Source: Streptomyces sp. 1-11
Lineage (GTDB): Bacteria > Actinomycetota > Actinomycetes > Streptomycetales > Streptomycetaceae
Length of the DNA: 64,000 nt
Assembly: GCF_007176755.1 (NCBI RefSeq)
Contig: NZ_BJTV01000015.1
Span: forward strand, 124,001 to 188,000
Direction: 5' to 3'
Shown: positions 16,164 through 24,577 of the stretch, piece after piece
Layout: every line of letters starts with the position of its first letter
Position numbering within the stretch: the stretch's first letter is position 1
Position numbers and translations under genes: made by a program
The notes under the pieces: model-generated
Seen by the model: the letters and a program-made list of their open reading frames with translations, nothing else
What the model was told of the DNA's origin: nothing
The model's database searches: none

Positions 16164-16207
16164 GCGCTTGCCGCCCCGCCCTTTCCGAGGACCGGGGCGG
16201 CAAGCGC
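16164..16207. terminator. 15-bp perfect hairpin between convergent genes
   Basis: GCGCTTGCCGCCCCG (16164-16178) pairs exactly with CGGGGCGGCAAGCGC (16193-16207) around a 14-base loop. It sits between the convergent small acidic gene and the ROK gene and is likely a bidirectional terminator. The remaining ~200-base gap shows no coding signal. Confidence 0.7.
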
Positions 16208-16296
16208 CGTACGGGCTCCAGGGCCCCTCTGACCATTTCCGCCGGGCCCGCGGCGCGGCGCCCGGCACCGCACCTCGTCGCGTGCGTTGTCGGGCC

Positions 16297-17586
16297 CTAG
16301 CGCGGCGCCCGCTCCTCCAGTGCGGCCCGCCAGGCCGGGTGGCGGTCCTCCGGGACCGGTTCGGTGCGGCGGCCGCCGCGGGCGAAGAAGTCGGCGAGCG
16401 GCAGGATGGCGGCGCCGACGGTGACCGCGTCGGGGCCGAGCCGGCCGAGTTCGATGGTGACCTTGTCCGCCGGGTGGCGCAGGGCGTACGTCGTGGCGTG
16501 GCGGCGCACGGCGGGCAGGAACCGGGTGCCGAGCTGCAGTCCGGCCCAGCCGCCGATGAGGATGCGCTCCGGCTGGAAGAGGTTGATCAGGTCGGACAGA
16601 CCGGCGCCGAGGTACTCGGCCGTCTCCTCCAGGACCGCCAGCGCCACCGGGTCCGGGTCGGCGGTGTCCAGCGGATAGGCCGCTGCGAGCATCGCGGTGA
16701 GCGCGGTCTCCTCGTCGGCGCCCTCGGGCGGCCGTCCGCCCTCCTCGCGCCAGCGGGCCAGCAGCGACTCCGCGCCCGCGTAGGCCTCCAGGCAGCCCGG
16801 CGCACCGCACCGGCAGCGCCGCCCGCGCACACGGACCGTCAGATGGCCCCACTCGACGGCCCGCCCGTGCTCCACCTCGGGAGTGACCAGGCAGGCGCCG
16901 ACGCCGGAGCCGAAGAGCACGACCACCGCGTTGCGGGCGCCCCGCCCGGCGCCGAACCACATCTCGGCCTGGCCCAGGGTCTTGGCGCCGTTGTCTATGA
17001 AGTAGCGGACGGCGTCCGGGAGCCGGGAGGTCGAGCGGAGCAGCTCCTCCAGCGGCACCGCGTCCCAGCCGATGGTCTGCCCGTGCACGACGGCGCCCCG
17101 GTCGGCGGTGTGCTCCACGATGCCGGGGACGCCCACGCCGACGCCGAGCAGCCGCTCGGGCACGGCCTGCGGCGCGGCGAGCACCTCGGCGATGCCGTCG
17201 CGGATGTGGCCGACGATCACGTCGACGTCGTAGCCGTCCTGGGTCAGCGGGCGCTCGGTGCGGGCGAGTTCGGTGAGCGCCAGGTCGAACAGCTCGACCC
17301 TGACCCTGGTCTCGCCGACGTCGACGCCGATCATCTGGCCGCTGTGCGGGGCGACGCGCAGCAGCGTGCGGGGGCGGCCGCCGTCGGAGTCGACGCTGCC
17401 GGCCTCCTCCACCAGCCCGTCGGCGACCAGGTCCGCGACGACGTTGCTGACGGAGCCGGAACTCAGCCCCGTCGCCGGGCCCAGCTCGAAGCGGCTGAGC
17501 GGACCGTCGAAGTAGAGCCGCTGCAGCACGGCCGTGCGGTTCCCCCGCCTGAGGTCCCGTACCGTACGCCCGTTCCGCCCCGCCAT
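16297..17586 (-). CDS. ROK family transcriptional repressor
   Basis: A 429-residue ROK regulator. An N-terminal winged helix (LQRLYFDGPLSRFELGPATG, then LSSGSVSNVVADL) is followed by a sugar-kinase-like domain. That domain has a phosphate-binding IGVDVGETRVRVE, GIGVP-type loops (GVGVGVPGIVEHT) and the ROK zinc motif CRCGAPGCLEAY. Members sense a sugar and control uptake or catabolic genes. No sugar operon is immediately adjacent, so its target is unclear. The ATG at 17586 is preceded by GGAAGGAG; an upstream in-frame start lacks this. The AT-rich stretch ACCCTTATTTCATG (17658-17671) upstream probably holds its promoter or operator. Confidence 0.93.
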   Translation of the reverse strand: MAGRNGRTVRDLRRGNRTAVLQRLYFDGPLSRFELGPATGLSSGSVSNVVADLVADGLVEEAGSVDSDGGRPRTLLRVAPHSGQMIGVDVGETRVRVELFDLALTELARTERPLTQDGYDVDVIVGHIRDGIAEVLAAPQAVPERLLGVGVGVPGIVEHTADRGAVVHGQTIGWDAVPLEELLRSTSRLPDAVRYFIDNGAKTLGQAEMWFGAGRGARNAVVVLFGSGVGACLVTPEVEHGRAVEWGHLTVRVRGRRCRCGAPGCLEAYAGAESLLARWREEGGRPPEGADEETALTAMLAAAYPLDTADPDPVALAVLEETAEYLGAGLSDLINLFQPERILIGGWAGLQLGTRFLPAVRRHATTYALRHPADKVTIELGRLGPDAVTVGAAILPLADFFARGGRRTEPVPEDRHPAWRAALEERAPR

Positions 17587-17770
17587 GTGGCTCCTTCCGA
17601 AACCTGTCCCGACCTGCAACATACCCTCCGCACCGGACGGAACGCGACTTTCCGACAACCCTTATTTCATGTACTGAGCTAACCGGCGCGAGACCTCGGG
17701 CCCCCTGCTCACCGCCCGCCGCCGCCTCAGCCTACGGAAATCCGGTGGCCCGGCCCTCCTCCGGCTACGT

Positions 17771-17799
17771 AGGCTAGCCGTGAGCCTAGAGGGTCTAGG
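17771..17799. promoter_or_regulatory. Overlapping inverted repeats upstream of the FBP-domain gene
   Basis: CCTAGA-GGG-TCTAGG (17785-17799) is a perfect 6-bp inverted repeat. It overlaps AGGCT (17771-17775)/AGCCT (17783-17787). CTAG is generally scarce in such genomes, so its clustering here suggests a protein-binding site 40 bases before the gene. Confidence 0.45.
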
Positions 17800-17838
17800 T
17801 TCGCGCGACGGCACACGGAACCCGGAAGGACCCCAGTC

Positions 17839-18333
17839 ATGCGACCGCTCACCGAGCAGGACATCCGCAGCTCCTTCATCAACTGCTCCAAGGGCGAGGC
17901 GAAACGGCTGGCCGTACCGCGCGACCTCGGGGAACGGCCCTGGGACGATCTGGACTTCCTCGGCTGGCGGGATCCGGGGGCGCCGGACCGGAGCTATCTG
18001 GTCGCCGAACGGGAGGACGGACCCGTCGGCGTGGCACTGCGCTTTCCGGCCTCCCGGCGCGGGTTCCTGCACCGCAGCCTGTGTTCGGTGTGCCTCACGA
18101 CGCATCCGGGCGGCGGGGTCTCGCTGATGACGGCGCGCAAGGCGGGCCCGGCGGGCCGCGAGGGCAACTCGGTCGGCGTGTACATGTGCACCGACCTGGC
18201 CTGCTCGCTGTACGTGCGCGGGAAGAAGGCGCCGCAGTCCGGGGGCAGGTTCGAGGAGAGCCTGAGCCTGGAGGAGCAGATCGCCCGCACGACGGGCAAT
18301 CTGAACGCCTTCCTGGACAAGATCCGGGCCTGA
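17839..18333 (+). CDS. FBP domain protein (FusB-like EF-G-binding zinc finger)
   Basis: A 164-residue protein of the FBP/FusB zinc-finger family, whose studied staphylococcal members bind elongation factor G and rescue it from fusidic acid. A treble-clef metal site is visible as Cys82-x2-Cys85 (LCSVCLTT) and Cys117-x4-Cys122 (MCTDLACS). The N-terminal half (TEQDIRSSFINCSKGEAKRL) is the conserved actinobacterial FBP start. A GGAAGGA site precedes the ATG. The role in this host is not established; a translation-associated function is the reasonable inference. Confidence 0.85.
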   Translation: MRPLTEQDIRSSFINCSKGEAKRLAVPRDLGERPWDDLDFLGWRDPGAPDRSYLVAEREDGPVGVALRFPASRRGFLHRSLCSVCLTTHPGGGVSLMTARKAGPAGREGNSVGVYMCTDLACSLYVRGKKAPQSGGRFEESLSLEEQIARTTGNLNAFLDKIRA

Positions 18334-18366
18334 CGCCCGGCCCGGGCGGGCGGTCGGCCGTCACGG

Positions 18367-19680
18367 ATGGACGCCTCGGCGATCGAGGACGTTCGGCCTG
18401 GCCGGGGAGCGGGAACAGGCCAAGGGATGCAAGACGTACGAGAGTGGACAGCGGCACTGAAGCGACTGGTGATGCGCTACCGGGAGCCGGTGGTCGTCCA
18501 GACGCTGCGGTCCGCGGCCGCGGCGACGATCGCCTACGTGGTGGCGCTGCGCCTGAGTCCGGAACCGGCCCCCCTGACCTCCCCCCTGACCGCCCTGCTG
18601 GTCGTCCAGGTCACCTTCTACGCCACCCTCACCAACGGCATCCGCCGGGTGAACTCGGTGGTCGCCGGGGTGCTGGTCGCCATCGCGTTCAGCCTGCTGG
18701 TGGGGCTGACCTGGTGGAGCCTGGCGCTGCTGATCGTGGCCTCGCTGGGCGTCGGACACCTGGTACGGGTGGACGAGTACGTCGCCGAGGTGGCGATCAG
18801 CGCCATGCTGGTGCTCGGCGTCACCACCGTGGGCTTCACCGCCTGGGCCCGGATCGTGGAGACCCTGATCGGCGCGGTCGTGGGGATGGCCTGCAACCTG
18901 CTGCTGCCTCCCCCGGTGTGGGTGGACAAGGCCGGCGCGTCGATCGCGGACCTGTCCCGGCGGGTGCGGCAGCTCATGCTGCGGATGGGCGAGGAGGCGG
19001 CCGGCCACGTCACATGGGAGCTGGCCGCCGAACGGCTGCACGAGGCCCGCCGCCTGGACCAGCACATCGCCCAGGTGGACGCCTCGCTGCGGCAGGCCGA
19101 GGACAGCCTGCGGCTCAACCCGCGCGTCCGGGAGGGCCTGCTGCACCGGGTGGTGCTGCGCACCGGCCTTGACACGCTGGAGATCTGCACGGTGGTGCTG
19201 CGGGTGCTGGCCCGCTCCTTCACCGACCTGGCCAAGGCCCGCGGCTCCGATGAGCTGTTCCCGAAGCAGATCGGCGCCACGGTGGAGCAGCTGCTCTCCG
19301 AGATCGGCGACGCCATCGTCAGCTTCGCGGTACTGGTGACCACCCATCTCAGCGAGAACGCCGAGTCGGCGGAGGCGCGTCTGGCCGCCGAGCTGCACAC
19401 CGCGGCCGGCACCCGCGACCGGCTCGCCGAGCTGCTCCAGGAGGAGATCGGCAAGGACTGGGAGAACTGGCAGCTCATGGGCGCCGTGCTGACCGAGGTG
19501 GACCGGATCATCGCCGAGCTGGACACCGAGCACCGCACCCGCCGCCTGCTGGAGGAGCTGGACCGGGTGTCCCGGGAGCAGCGGGCCAGGCTGCCCCGGA
19601 TGAGCAGGCTGCGCGAGCGCCTCGGAGTGCAGGAGGACCTCTGGCGGAACCGTACCGGGTTCGGCGAACGTTCTCCGTGA
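18367..19680 (+). CDS. FUSC/aromatic-acid-exporter family membrane protein
   Basis: A 437-residue protein. Residues ~55-185 contain about six closely packed helices (SLALLIVASLGVGHLV, ISAMLVLGVTTVGFTA, IGAVVGMACNLLLPPP), typical of FUSC/ArAE proteins. A long, mostly helical cytoplasmic region follows (residues ~195-430), rich in Glu, Arg and Leu. The family includes fusaric-acid and aromatic-acid exporters, but this protein's substrate is unknown. The start is uncertain: ATG at 18367 is given, and ATG at 18427 is an alternative. It lies 33 bases downstream of the FBP gene. Confidence 0.85.
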   Translation: MDASAIEDVRPGRGAGTGQGMQDVREWTAALKRLVMRYREPVVVQTLRSAAAATIAYVVALRLSPEPAPLTSPLTALLVVQVTFYATLTNGIRRVNSVVAGVLVAIAFSLLVGLTWWSLALLIVASLGVGHLVRVDEYVAEVAISAMLVLGVTTVGFTAWARIVETLIGAVVGMACNLLLPPPVWVDKAGASIADLSRRVRQLMLRMGEEAAGHVTWELAAERLHEARRLDQHIAQVDASLRQAEDSLRLNPRVREGLLHRVVLRTGLDTLEICTVVLRVLARSFTDLAKARGSDELFPKQIGATVEQLLSEIGDAIVSFAVLVTTHLSENAESAEARLAAELHTAAGTRDRLAELLQEEIGKDWENWQLMGAVLTEVDRIIAELDTEHRTRRLLEELDRVSREQRARLPRMSRLRERLGVQEDLWRNRTGFGERSP

Positions 19681-19726
19681 GAGGTGCCGCGGCGGGGCCG
19701 GCACCAGGAGGCGAGGGGGCGGGCCG

Positions 19727-20797
19727 ATGGCCGGGACCGGGGTACGGATCGACGGGAACACGCTGAGGCTGCCGGGCGGCGTGGCGGTGCGGTTCGTGCG
19801 CACGCTGCGGCTGCCCGAGAAGGGCACCCATCCGCTGCCGCCGGGGCTCGGCGAGTTCCCGGTGCGGCGGGTGTCCGACTTCGGCGACCGGGTGCCGCGG
19901 CAGTGGCGCGGTCGCGGTGGCGTGATGCTTCCGGTCCACCTGCGCGAGGCGATGTGGCTGAGTTTCACCGGTACGACGGAGCCGGCCGCGCTCCAGGTGG
20001 GCGTGGGCAAGGTGTGCGCCGTGTCCGGGAAGCCATGGCGCGACCACCTGGTCCGCAAGCCGCAGAACTACCTGGTGCTGCCCCGCCAGCCGTGGCTGGA
20101 CGGCATCAACTCCGGCAAGGGCACGGTGCGGCAGTTCGTCGCCGTGCCGCTCGGCCTGGGGGCGACGGTGGAGGGCCAGGTCACCGGCGAGGAGGTGTGG
20201 GGCGGCGTACAGCTCCAGGCGTTCGGGTTGAAGGAACGCGCACTGGCCGAGTGGCGGCGCGCCGAGCGGGAGCGCCGGCGGCAGCGGACGGCCGGGCCGT
20301 TCGCCGGCTTCGGCGCGCCCCCGCCCGGCGGCGGACCCCTCCCCATGGCGGCGGCCGCTCCCGGCGGGCCCCCGCCGGCGCCCTCCGCCCCGGCGGGCGC
20401 TCCCCCGCGGCGCGCGGCGGCGATGGGGCTGGGCGTCGGCGGCTCGATGCACCAGGAGGTCTACCGGGACGACCGGCCCCTGGAGGACTGGTCCGAGACG
20501 CCGGCCGGACGGGTCTTCGTCCACCTGGTCACACCTCCGGAGTGGCGCCGCATCACCGGCGAGGCGCCCCCGCCGTCGCCGGTGGACCGCGCCGCGTACA
20601 CACGGGCCGGGCTGCCCTGGTACGACTACTACGACGAGGACGCCGAGGATCTCGACCCCTCCGGCGCCCTGACCGACGTCAAGCCGGTCGGCGACTGGCT
20701 CGGCGACGACCTCGACCCCTGGCAGCAGCCGTCCCCCGGGCAGGTGACCCCGCTGAAGGACGCGCCGGGCAAGCCGGTCGAGGACGGCGACTGGTAG
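19727..20797 (+). CDS. Hypothetical protein with Pro-rich linker
   Basis: A 356-residue protein of unknown function. Residues ~1-165 look like a folded globular domain (VPRQWRGRGGVMLPVHLREA, YLVLPRQPWLDGINSGKGTV). Residues ~185-245 are a disordered Gly/Pro/Ala linker. Residues ~245-356 form an acidic tail with many Trp and Tyr (LPWYDYYDEDAEDLD). It has no signal peptide or membrane helix. It starts with a good CAGGAGG site 46 bases after the FUSC gene and is probably in the same transcript. I do not assign a domain family. Confidence 0.75.
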   Translation: MAGTGVRIDGNTLRLPGGVAVRFVRTLRLPEKGTHPLPPGLGEFPVRRVSDFGDRVPRQWRGRGGVMLPVHLREAMWLSFTGTTEPAALQVGVGKVCAVSGKPWRDHLVRKPQNYLVLPRQPWLDGINSGKGTVRQFVAVPLGLGATVEGQVTGEEVWGGVQLQAFGLKERALAEWRRAERERRRQRTAGPFAGFGAPPPGGGPLPMAAAAPGGPPPAPSAPAGAPPRRAAAMGLGVGGSMHQEVYRDDRPLEDWSETPAGRVFVHLVTPPEWRRITGEAPPPSPVDRAAYTRAGLPWYDYYDEDAEDLDPSGALTDVKPVGDWLGDDLDPWQQPSPGQVTPLKDAPGKPVEDGDW

Positions 20798-20906
20798 CCG
20801 GACCGCGTTGCGCGCCGCGCAACGGCCGTTGCCGTTCTTGCCTTCACCGGCCGGTCCGCGCCAAGGTGACTGCACCAGCGGGACGACCGACGACCTGAGG
20901 TGCGGC

Positions 20907-22160
20907 ATGGACGAGGAGGAACGGGCGGTGCGCGGCGGCTCCGGCGCGCCCGGCCGGGACCGGGAACCGGGGACCGGCTGGAGCAGGCGCCGGTTCGTCG
21001 GGGCCGTGGCGGGTGCGGCCGCCGTGGTGGCGGTGCCCGTCACGGCTGCCGAGCCGCCCGCCCCCGCGGCGCCGGCCGGTCCGGCTCCGCGGTCCGGTGA
21101 GCGCACGGCGCGCCCGCCCCGTGGGCCGGACCGTCCCCGTCCGCTGTATCTGGGCACCTACACTTCCGCGGAGGGCGGCGGCGCCGGCATCGGGCTCGCC
21201 GAGTACGACCCGGCGACCGGCCGGATCACCGGCAGGGGCACTCTCACCGGCGTCCCCGACCCGTCGTACCTCGCGGTCCACCCCGACGGCCGCACGCTGT
21301 ACGCGGTCGACGAGCGCCAGGACGGCGCGGTCACCGCCGTCCGGCTCGCCGACCGCAAGGTGCTGGGCGCCCGCGGCACGGGCGGGGCGGCCCCCTGCCA
21401 CCTCTCGGTGCACCCGGGCGGGCGCTGGCTGCTGAGCGCCGACTACCAGTCGGGCAGTGTCGCCGTGCACCCCATCGACGCCTCGGGGGCGCTCGGCGAA
21501 CGCACCGCCGTGGTCACCCACAGCAGTCCCGCGCCCGGCCCCGGGCAGCAGGGCCCGCACGCGCACCAGTTCGTCACCGCCCCGGACGGCGGCCACGTCC
21601 TCGCCGTCGACCTCGGGACCGACACCGTCTACAGCTACCGGCTCGACGAGCGCCGGGGCACCCTCACCGAGGTCGCCCGGGCGCGCGCCCGGCCCGGCGC
21701 GGGCCCGCGCCATCTGACCTTCCACCCCGGTGGCCGCCACGCCTACCTGGCGAACGAGGTGGACGACACGGTCGCGGTCTGCGCCTACGACCCGCCCACC
21801 GGCCGCCTGACGATCGGCGATCCGCAGCCGTCGGGCTCGTCCGGGGGCACCAACTACCCGGCGCAGTTCCTGGTGACCGCGGACGGCTCGTACGCGTTCC
21901 TCGCCAACCGCGGCCACAACAGCATCGCGCGCTACGCCGTCGAGGACTCCGGAGCGCGGCTGCGGCTGCTCGGCACGGTGCCGGTGGCCGGGGACTTCCC
22001 GCGGCAGATCGCCCTCTCGCCGGACGGCCGGCTGCTGTTCGCGGCGAACCAGCGCTCCGGCACGGTCACCGTGTTCCACGTGGACCCGGAAGGCGGCGGG
22101 CTGCGCCTGGCGGGCGAGCCGTTCGCGTCACCGGTCGCCGTCTGCGCGCTGCCGCTGTAG
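20907..22160 (+). CDS. Exported lactonase-family beta-propeller (Tat signal)
   Basis: A 417-residue protein of the 6-phosphogluconolactonase (YbhE/Pgl) seven-bladed propeller family. Residues ~26-47 carry a twin-arginine signal (SRRRFVGAVAGAAAVVAVPV), so it is predicted to be exported, unlike cytoplasmic Pgl. Blade repeats with HPDGRTLYAVDE, HPGGRWLLSADY, APDGGHVLAVDL, HPGGRHAYLANE and SPDGRLLFAANQ are visible. Family members hydrolyse lactones, but the substrate of exported actinobacterial ones is unproven. The ATG at 20907 has GAGG upstream. A 7-bp inverted repeat GTTGCGC-GCC-GCGCAAC (20807-20823) precedes it. Confidence 0.9.
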   Translation: MDEEERAVRGGSGAPGRDREPGTGWSRRRFVGAVAGAAAVVAVPVTAAEPPAPAAPAGPAPRSGERTARPPRGPDRPRPLYLGTYTSAEGGGAGIGLAEYDPATGRITGRGTLTGVPDPSYLAVHPDGRTLYAVDERQDGAVTAVRLADRKVLGARGTGGAAPCHLSVHPGGRWLLSADYQSGSVAVHPIDASGALGERTAVVTHSSPAPGPGQQGPHAHQFVTAPDGGHVLAVDLGTDTVYSYRLDERRGTLTEVARARARPGAGPRHLTFHPGGRHAYLANEVDDTVAVCAYDPPTGRLTIGDPQPSGSSGGTNYPAQFLVTADGSYAFLANRGHNSIARYAVEDSGARLRLLGTVPVAGDFPRQIALSPDGRLLFAANQRSGTVTVFHVDPEGGGLRLAGEPFASPVAVCALPL

Positions 22161-22238
22161 GGGGCGGGGGCGGGCGGCGGCGCCCGCCCGGGCCCCAGGA
22201 CCGGGGCGCGCGCCGGCCACGCCTTTCGGCGCGGAACG

Positions 22239-22844
22239 TCAGGCGATGACTCCCAGGAGCGCGCGGGCGCACAGGTCGCGGACCTGTTCCCGGGCCGGCG
22301 CGCCGTCGCGCAGCCACTCCAGGCAGACGGCGGTGGTGAAGGCGAGCCAGCCGCGCACGGCGAGCCGCACCCCCGGAGTGCTCTCGAAGGCGGGCCCGAA
22401 CTCGGGGTCGGCGGCCAGGGCGCCCAGGATCTGCTGCTCCTGGGCGGCCAGGGCCCGCTGGTAGACGCGGCGCACGGCCTGGTCACCGGCCGCGTCGGCG
22501 CGGTGGAAGGCGCGGAAGCCGTGCGCGTGCGCCTGCACGTAGGCGAGGTAGGTGTCCAGGCTCGCGAGGAGCTGCTCGCGCACCGGCACCCCGGGCACGG
22601 CCGCCGTCATGCGCAGCATCCGCTCGCTCTCGCGCTCCACGACCGCGGCGAAGAAGTCCCGCTTGGTCGGGAAGTAGTGGTAGAGCAGCCCGCGGGAGAC
22701 ATCCGCCATCTCGGCGACCCGCTCGATGCGCACCTCGTCGTACGGGCTCTCCGAGAACAGCCGCGCGCCGACCGACAGCAACTGCTCACGGCGCTCCTCG
22801 GTGCTGAGTCTGCGCCGGGCGCGTTCCCCCTGGTTCGCGGGCAT
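22239..22844 (-). CDS. TetR family transcriptional regulator
   Basis: A 201-residue TetR repressor. The N-terminal helix-turn-helix is RIERVAEMADVSRGLLYHYF (residues ~38-57), followed by the usual PTKRDFF. The C-terminal ligand domain is all-helical. It is divergent from a CYP102-like P450 gene across 121 bases, so it probably represses that gene and itself, much as the TetR-family protein BM3R1 controls CYP102A1 in Bacillus. The inducer would plausibly be a fatty acid or P450 substrate; that is inference. Confidence 0.93.
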   Translation of the reverse strand: MPANQGERARRRLSTEERREQLLSVGARLFSESPYDEVRIERVAEMADVSRGLLYHYFPTKRDFFAAVVERESERMLRMTAAVPGVPVREQLLASLDTYLAYVQAHAHGFRAFHRADAAGDQAVRRVYQRALAAQEQQILGALAADPEFGPAFESTPGVRLAVRGWLAFTTAVCLEWLRDGAPAREQVRDLCARALLGVIA

Positions 22845-22856
22845 GCCGTCACTTTA

Positions 22857-22876
22857 CTTGACGCCGGTTCAACAAG
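22857..22876. promoter_or_regulatory. Candidate TetR operator between regulator and P450
   Basis: CTTGACGCCGGTTCAACAAG holds nested inverted repeats: CTTG...CAAG outside and TTGA-N7-TCAA inside. It sits 13-32 bases before the TetR start and next to a possible -10 element (TAAAGT on the minus strand, 22851-22856), where binding would block transcription. A second palindrome, AACGCGTT, lies at about 22890-22897. Confidence 0.4.
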
Positions 22877-22965
22877 CGGACCACACTGGAACGCGTTATT
22901 GAACTCACGTACAACACGCGCGCGTCACAGGTTCGACCATCCGCTGGATCAAGGGAGATCGCGTC

Positions 22966-24486
22966 ATGGCGGTGACGACGGAGACCGGGCTGCCCAGGGG
23001 GTTCCGCGGTGCCGAACAGGGCTGGCCCGAGCTGCACCGCATCCCGCATCCGCCGCGCCGGCTGCCGCTGCTCGGCGATGTGCTCGGCGTCGACCGGCGC
23101 CGGCCGCTGCAGGACTCGATGCGCTTCGGGCGTGAACTGGGGCCCGTCTTCCGCCGCCGGGTGTTCGGCAACGAGTTCGTGTTCCTGTGGGGGGCTCGGC
23201 TCGTCGCCGACCTCTCCGACGAGTCACGGTTCGCCAAGCACGTGGGTCTCGGGGTCGCCAACCTCCGCCCAGTCGCCGGGGACGGGCTGTTCACGGCGTA
23301 CAACCACGAGCCGAACTGGGAGCTGGCGCACGAGGTGCTGGCGCCCGGCTTCAGCCGGGAGGCCATGGCGGGCTACCACTCGATGATGCTGGCGGTGGCC
23401 GGGCGGCTGACCGGGCACTGGGACCGGGAGCTGGCCGCCGGCCGCACGGTGGACGTGCCCGGTGACATGACGAAGCTGACCCTGGAGACGATCGCCCGCA
23501 CCGGGTTCGGACACGACTTCGGCTCCTTCGAACGGGACCGGCCGCATCCGTTCGTGACCGCGATGGTCGGCACGCTGAGCTACGCGCAGCGCCTGAACAG
23601 CGTGCCGGTGCCGCTGGCGCCGCTGCTGCTGCGCGGCGCCGCCCGGCGCAACGCCGCCGACATCGCCCACCTGGACCGCACGGTCGACGAGGTCGTGGCG
23701 GCCCGGCGCCGCTCGGGCGGCGGGGACGGGGACCTGCTCGACCGCATGCTGGACACCTCGCACCCGGAGACCGGGCGGCGGCTGTCCGCGGAGAACGTGC
23801 GCAAGCAGGTGATCACGTTCCTCGTGGCCGGCCACGAGACCACCTCGGGCGCGCTGTCGTTCGCCCTGTACTACCTCGCCAGGCACCCGGAGGTCGCCGC
23901 CCGGGCCCGCGCCGAGGTGGACCGCGTCTGGGGGGACACCGCGGAGCCGGGCTACGAGCAGGTCGCCAGGCTGCGCTACGTCCGCCGGGTGCTGGACGAG
24001 TCGCTGCGGCTGTGGCCGACCGCGCCCGCCTACGCCCGGGAGGCCCGGCAGGACACGGTGCTGGCCGGGGAGCATCCGATGCGGCGCGGGGCCTGGGCGC
24101 TGGTCCTGCTGCCGCTGCTGCACCGCGACCCCGAGGTGTGGGGCGAGGACGCCGAGCGCTTCGACCCGGACCGCTTCGCGGCGGGCGCCGTACGGGCCCG
24201 GCCCCCGCACACCTTCAAGCCGTTCGGCACCGGCGCGCGGGCCTGCATCGGCCGCCAGTTCGCGCTGCACGAGGCGACCCTTGTCCTCGGCCTGCTGCTG
24301 CGCCGCTACGAGCTGCGCGCCGACCCCGCCTACCGGCTCAGGGTCACCGAGCGCCTGACGGTGATGCCGGAGGGCCTGCGCCTGCGCCTGGAACGACGCC
24401 CCTCCCCCGCCCCGGCACCCGTCGCCGTGCCCGATACCGGCCCCGGCACGGCCGTCCGCTGCCCGGTGAGCGGGACGGGCGGCTGA
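22966..24486 (+). CDS. Cytochrome P450, CYP102-like heme domain without reductase
   Basis: A 506-residue P450 with all signature motifs: the oxygen-activation motif AGHETT (288-293) in helix I, ESLR (345-348) in helix K, and the heme-binding FGTGARACIGRQ with ligand Cys427. The overall pattern (NHEPNWELAHEVLAPGFS, FKPFGTGARACIGRQFALHE) is that of the P450-BM3 (CYP102) heme domain, but no FMN/FAD reductase domain follows. Streptomyces coelicolor has a known stand-alone member, CYP102B1, which this resembles in layout. Fatty-acid hydroxylation is a plausible reaction but is not shown. An AAGGGAG site precedes the ATG. Confidence 0.93.
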   Translation: MAVTTETGLPRGFRGAEQGWPELHRIPHPPRRLPLLGDVLGVDRRRPLQDSMRFGRELGPVFRRRVFGNEFVFLWGARLVADLSDESRFAKHVGLGVANLRPVAGDGLFTAYNHEPNWELAHEVLAPGFSREAMAGYHSMMLAVAGRLTGHWDRELAAGRTVDVPGDMTKLTLETIARTGFGHDFGSFERDRPHPFVTAMVGTLSYAQRLNSVPVPLAPLLLRGAARRNAADIAHLDRTVDEVVAARRRSGGGDGDLLDRMLDTSHPETGRRLSAENVRKQVITFLVAGHETTSGALSFALYYLARHPEVAARARAEVDRVWGDTAEPGYEQVARLRYVRRVLDESLRLWPTAPAYAREARQDTVLAGEHPMRRGAWALVLLPLLHRDPEVWGEDAERFDPDRFAAGAVRARPPHTFKPFGTGARACIGRQFALHEATLVLGLLLRRYELRADPAYRLRVTERLTVMPEGLRLRLERRPSPAPAPVAVPDTGPGTAVRCPVSGTGG

Positions 24487-24490
24487 CCCC

Positions 24491-24518
24491 GGCCGGAGTG
24501 CACCGGCGCGCTCCGGCC
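24491..24518 (+). terminator. Hairpin after the P450 gene
   Basis: GGCCGGAG (24491-24498) pairs perfectly with CTCCGGCC (24511-24518), four bases after the stop. The gap between the two convergent genes also contains a direct repeat GCACCGGCGCGC. Confidence 0.55.
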
Positions 24519-24577
24519 CGCGAAGAGCACCGGCGCGCCCCCGCCCGCGCTGGGCGAACCTCCGCGGCCCGGGGCTC

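Noticed and set aside
12612..16268. 1218-codon minus-strand frame across the PHP, HAD and epimerase genes
   Set aside because: Such long frames are common opposite Streptomyces genes. It spans three well-supported genes and a terminator and is dominated by Pro, Arg and Ala with no domain.
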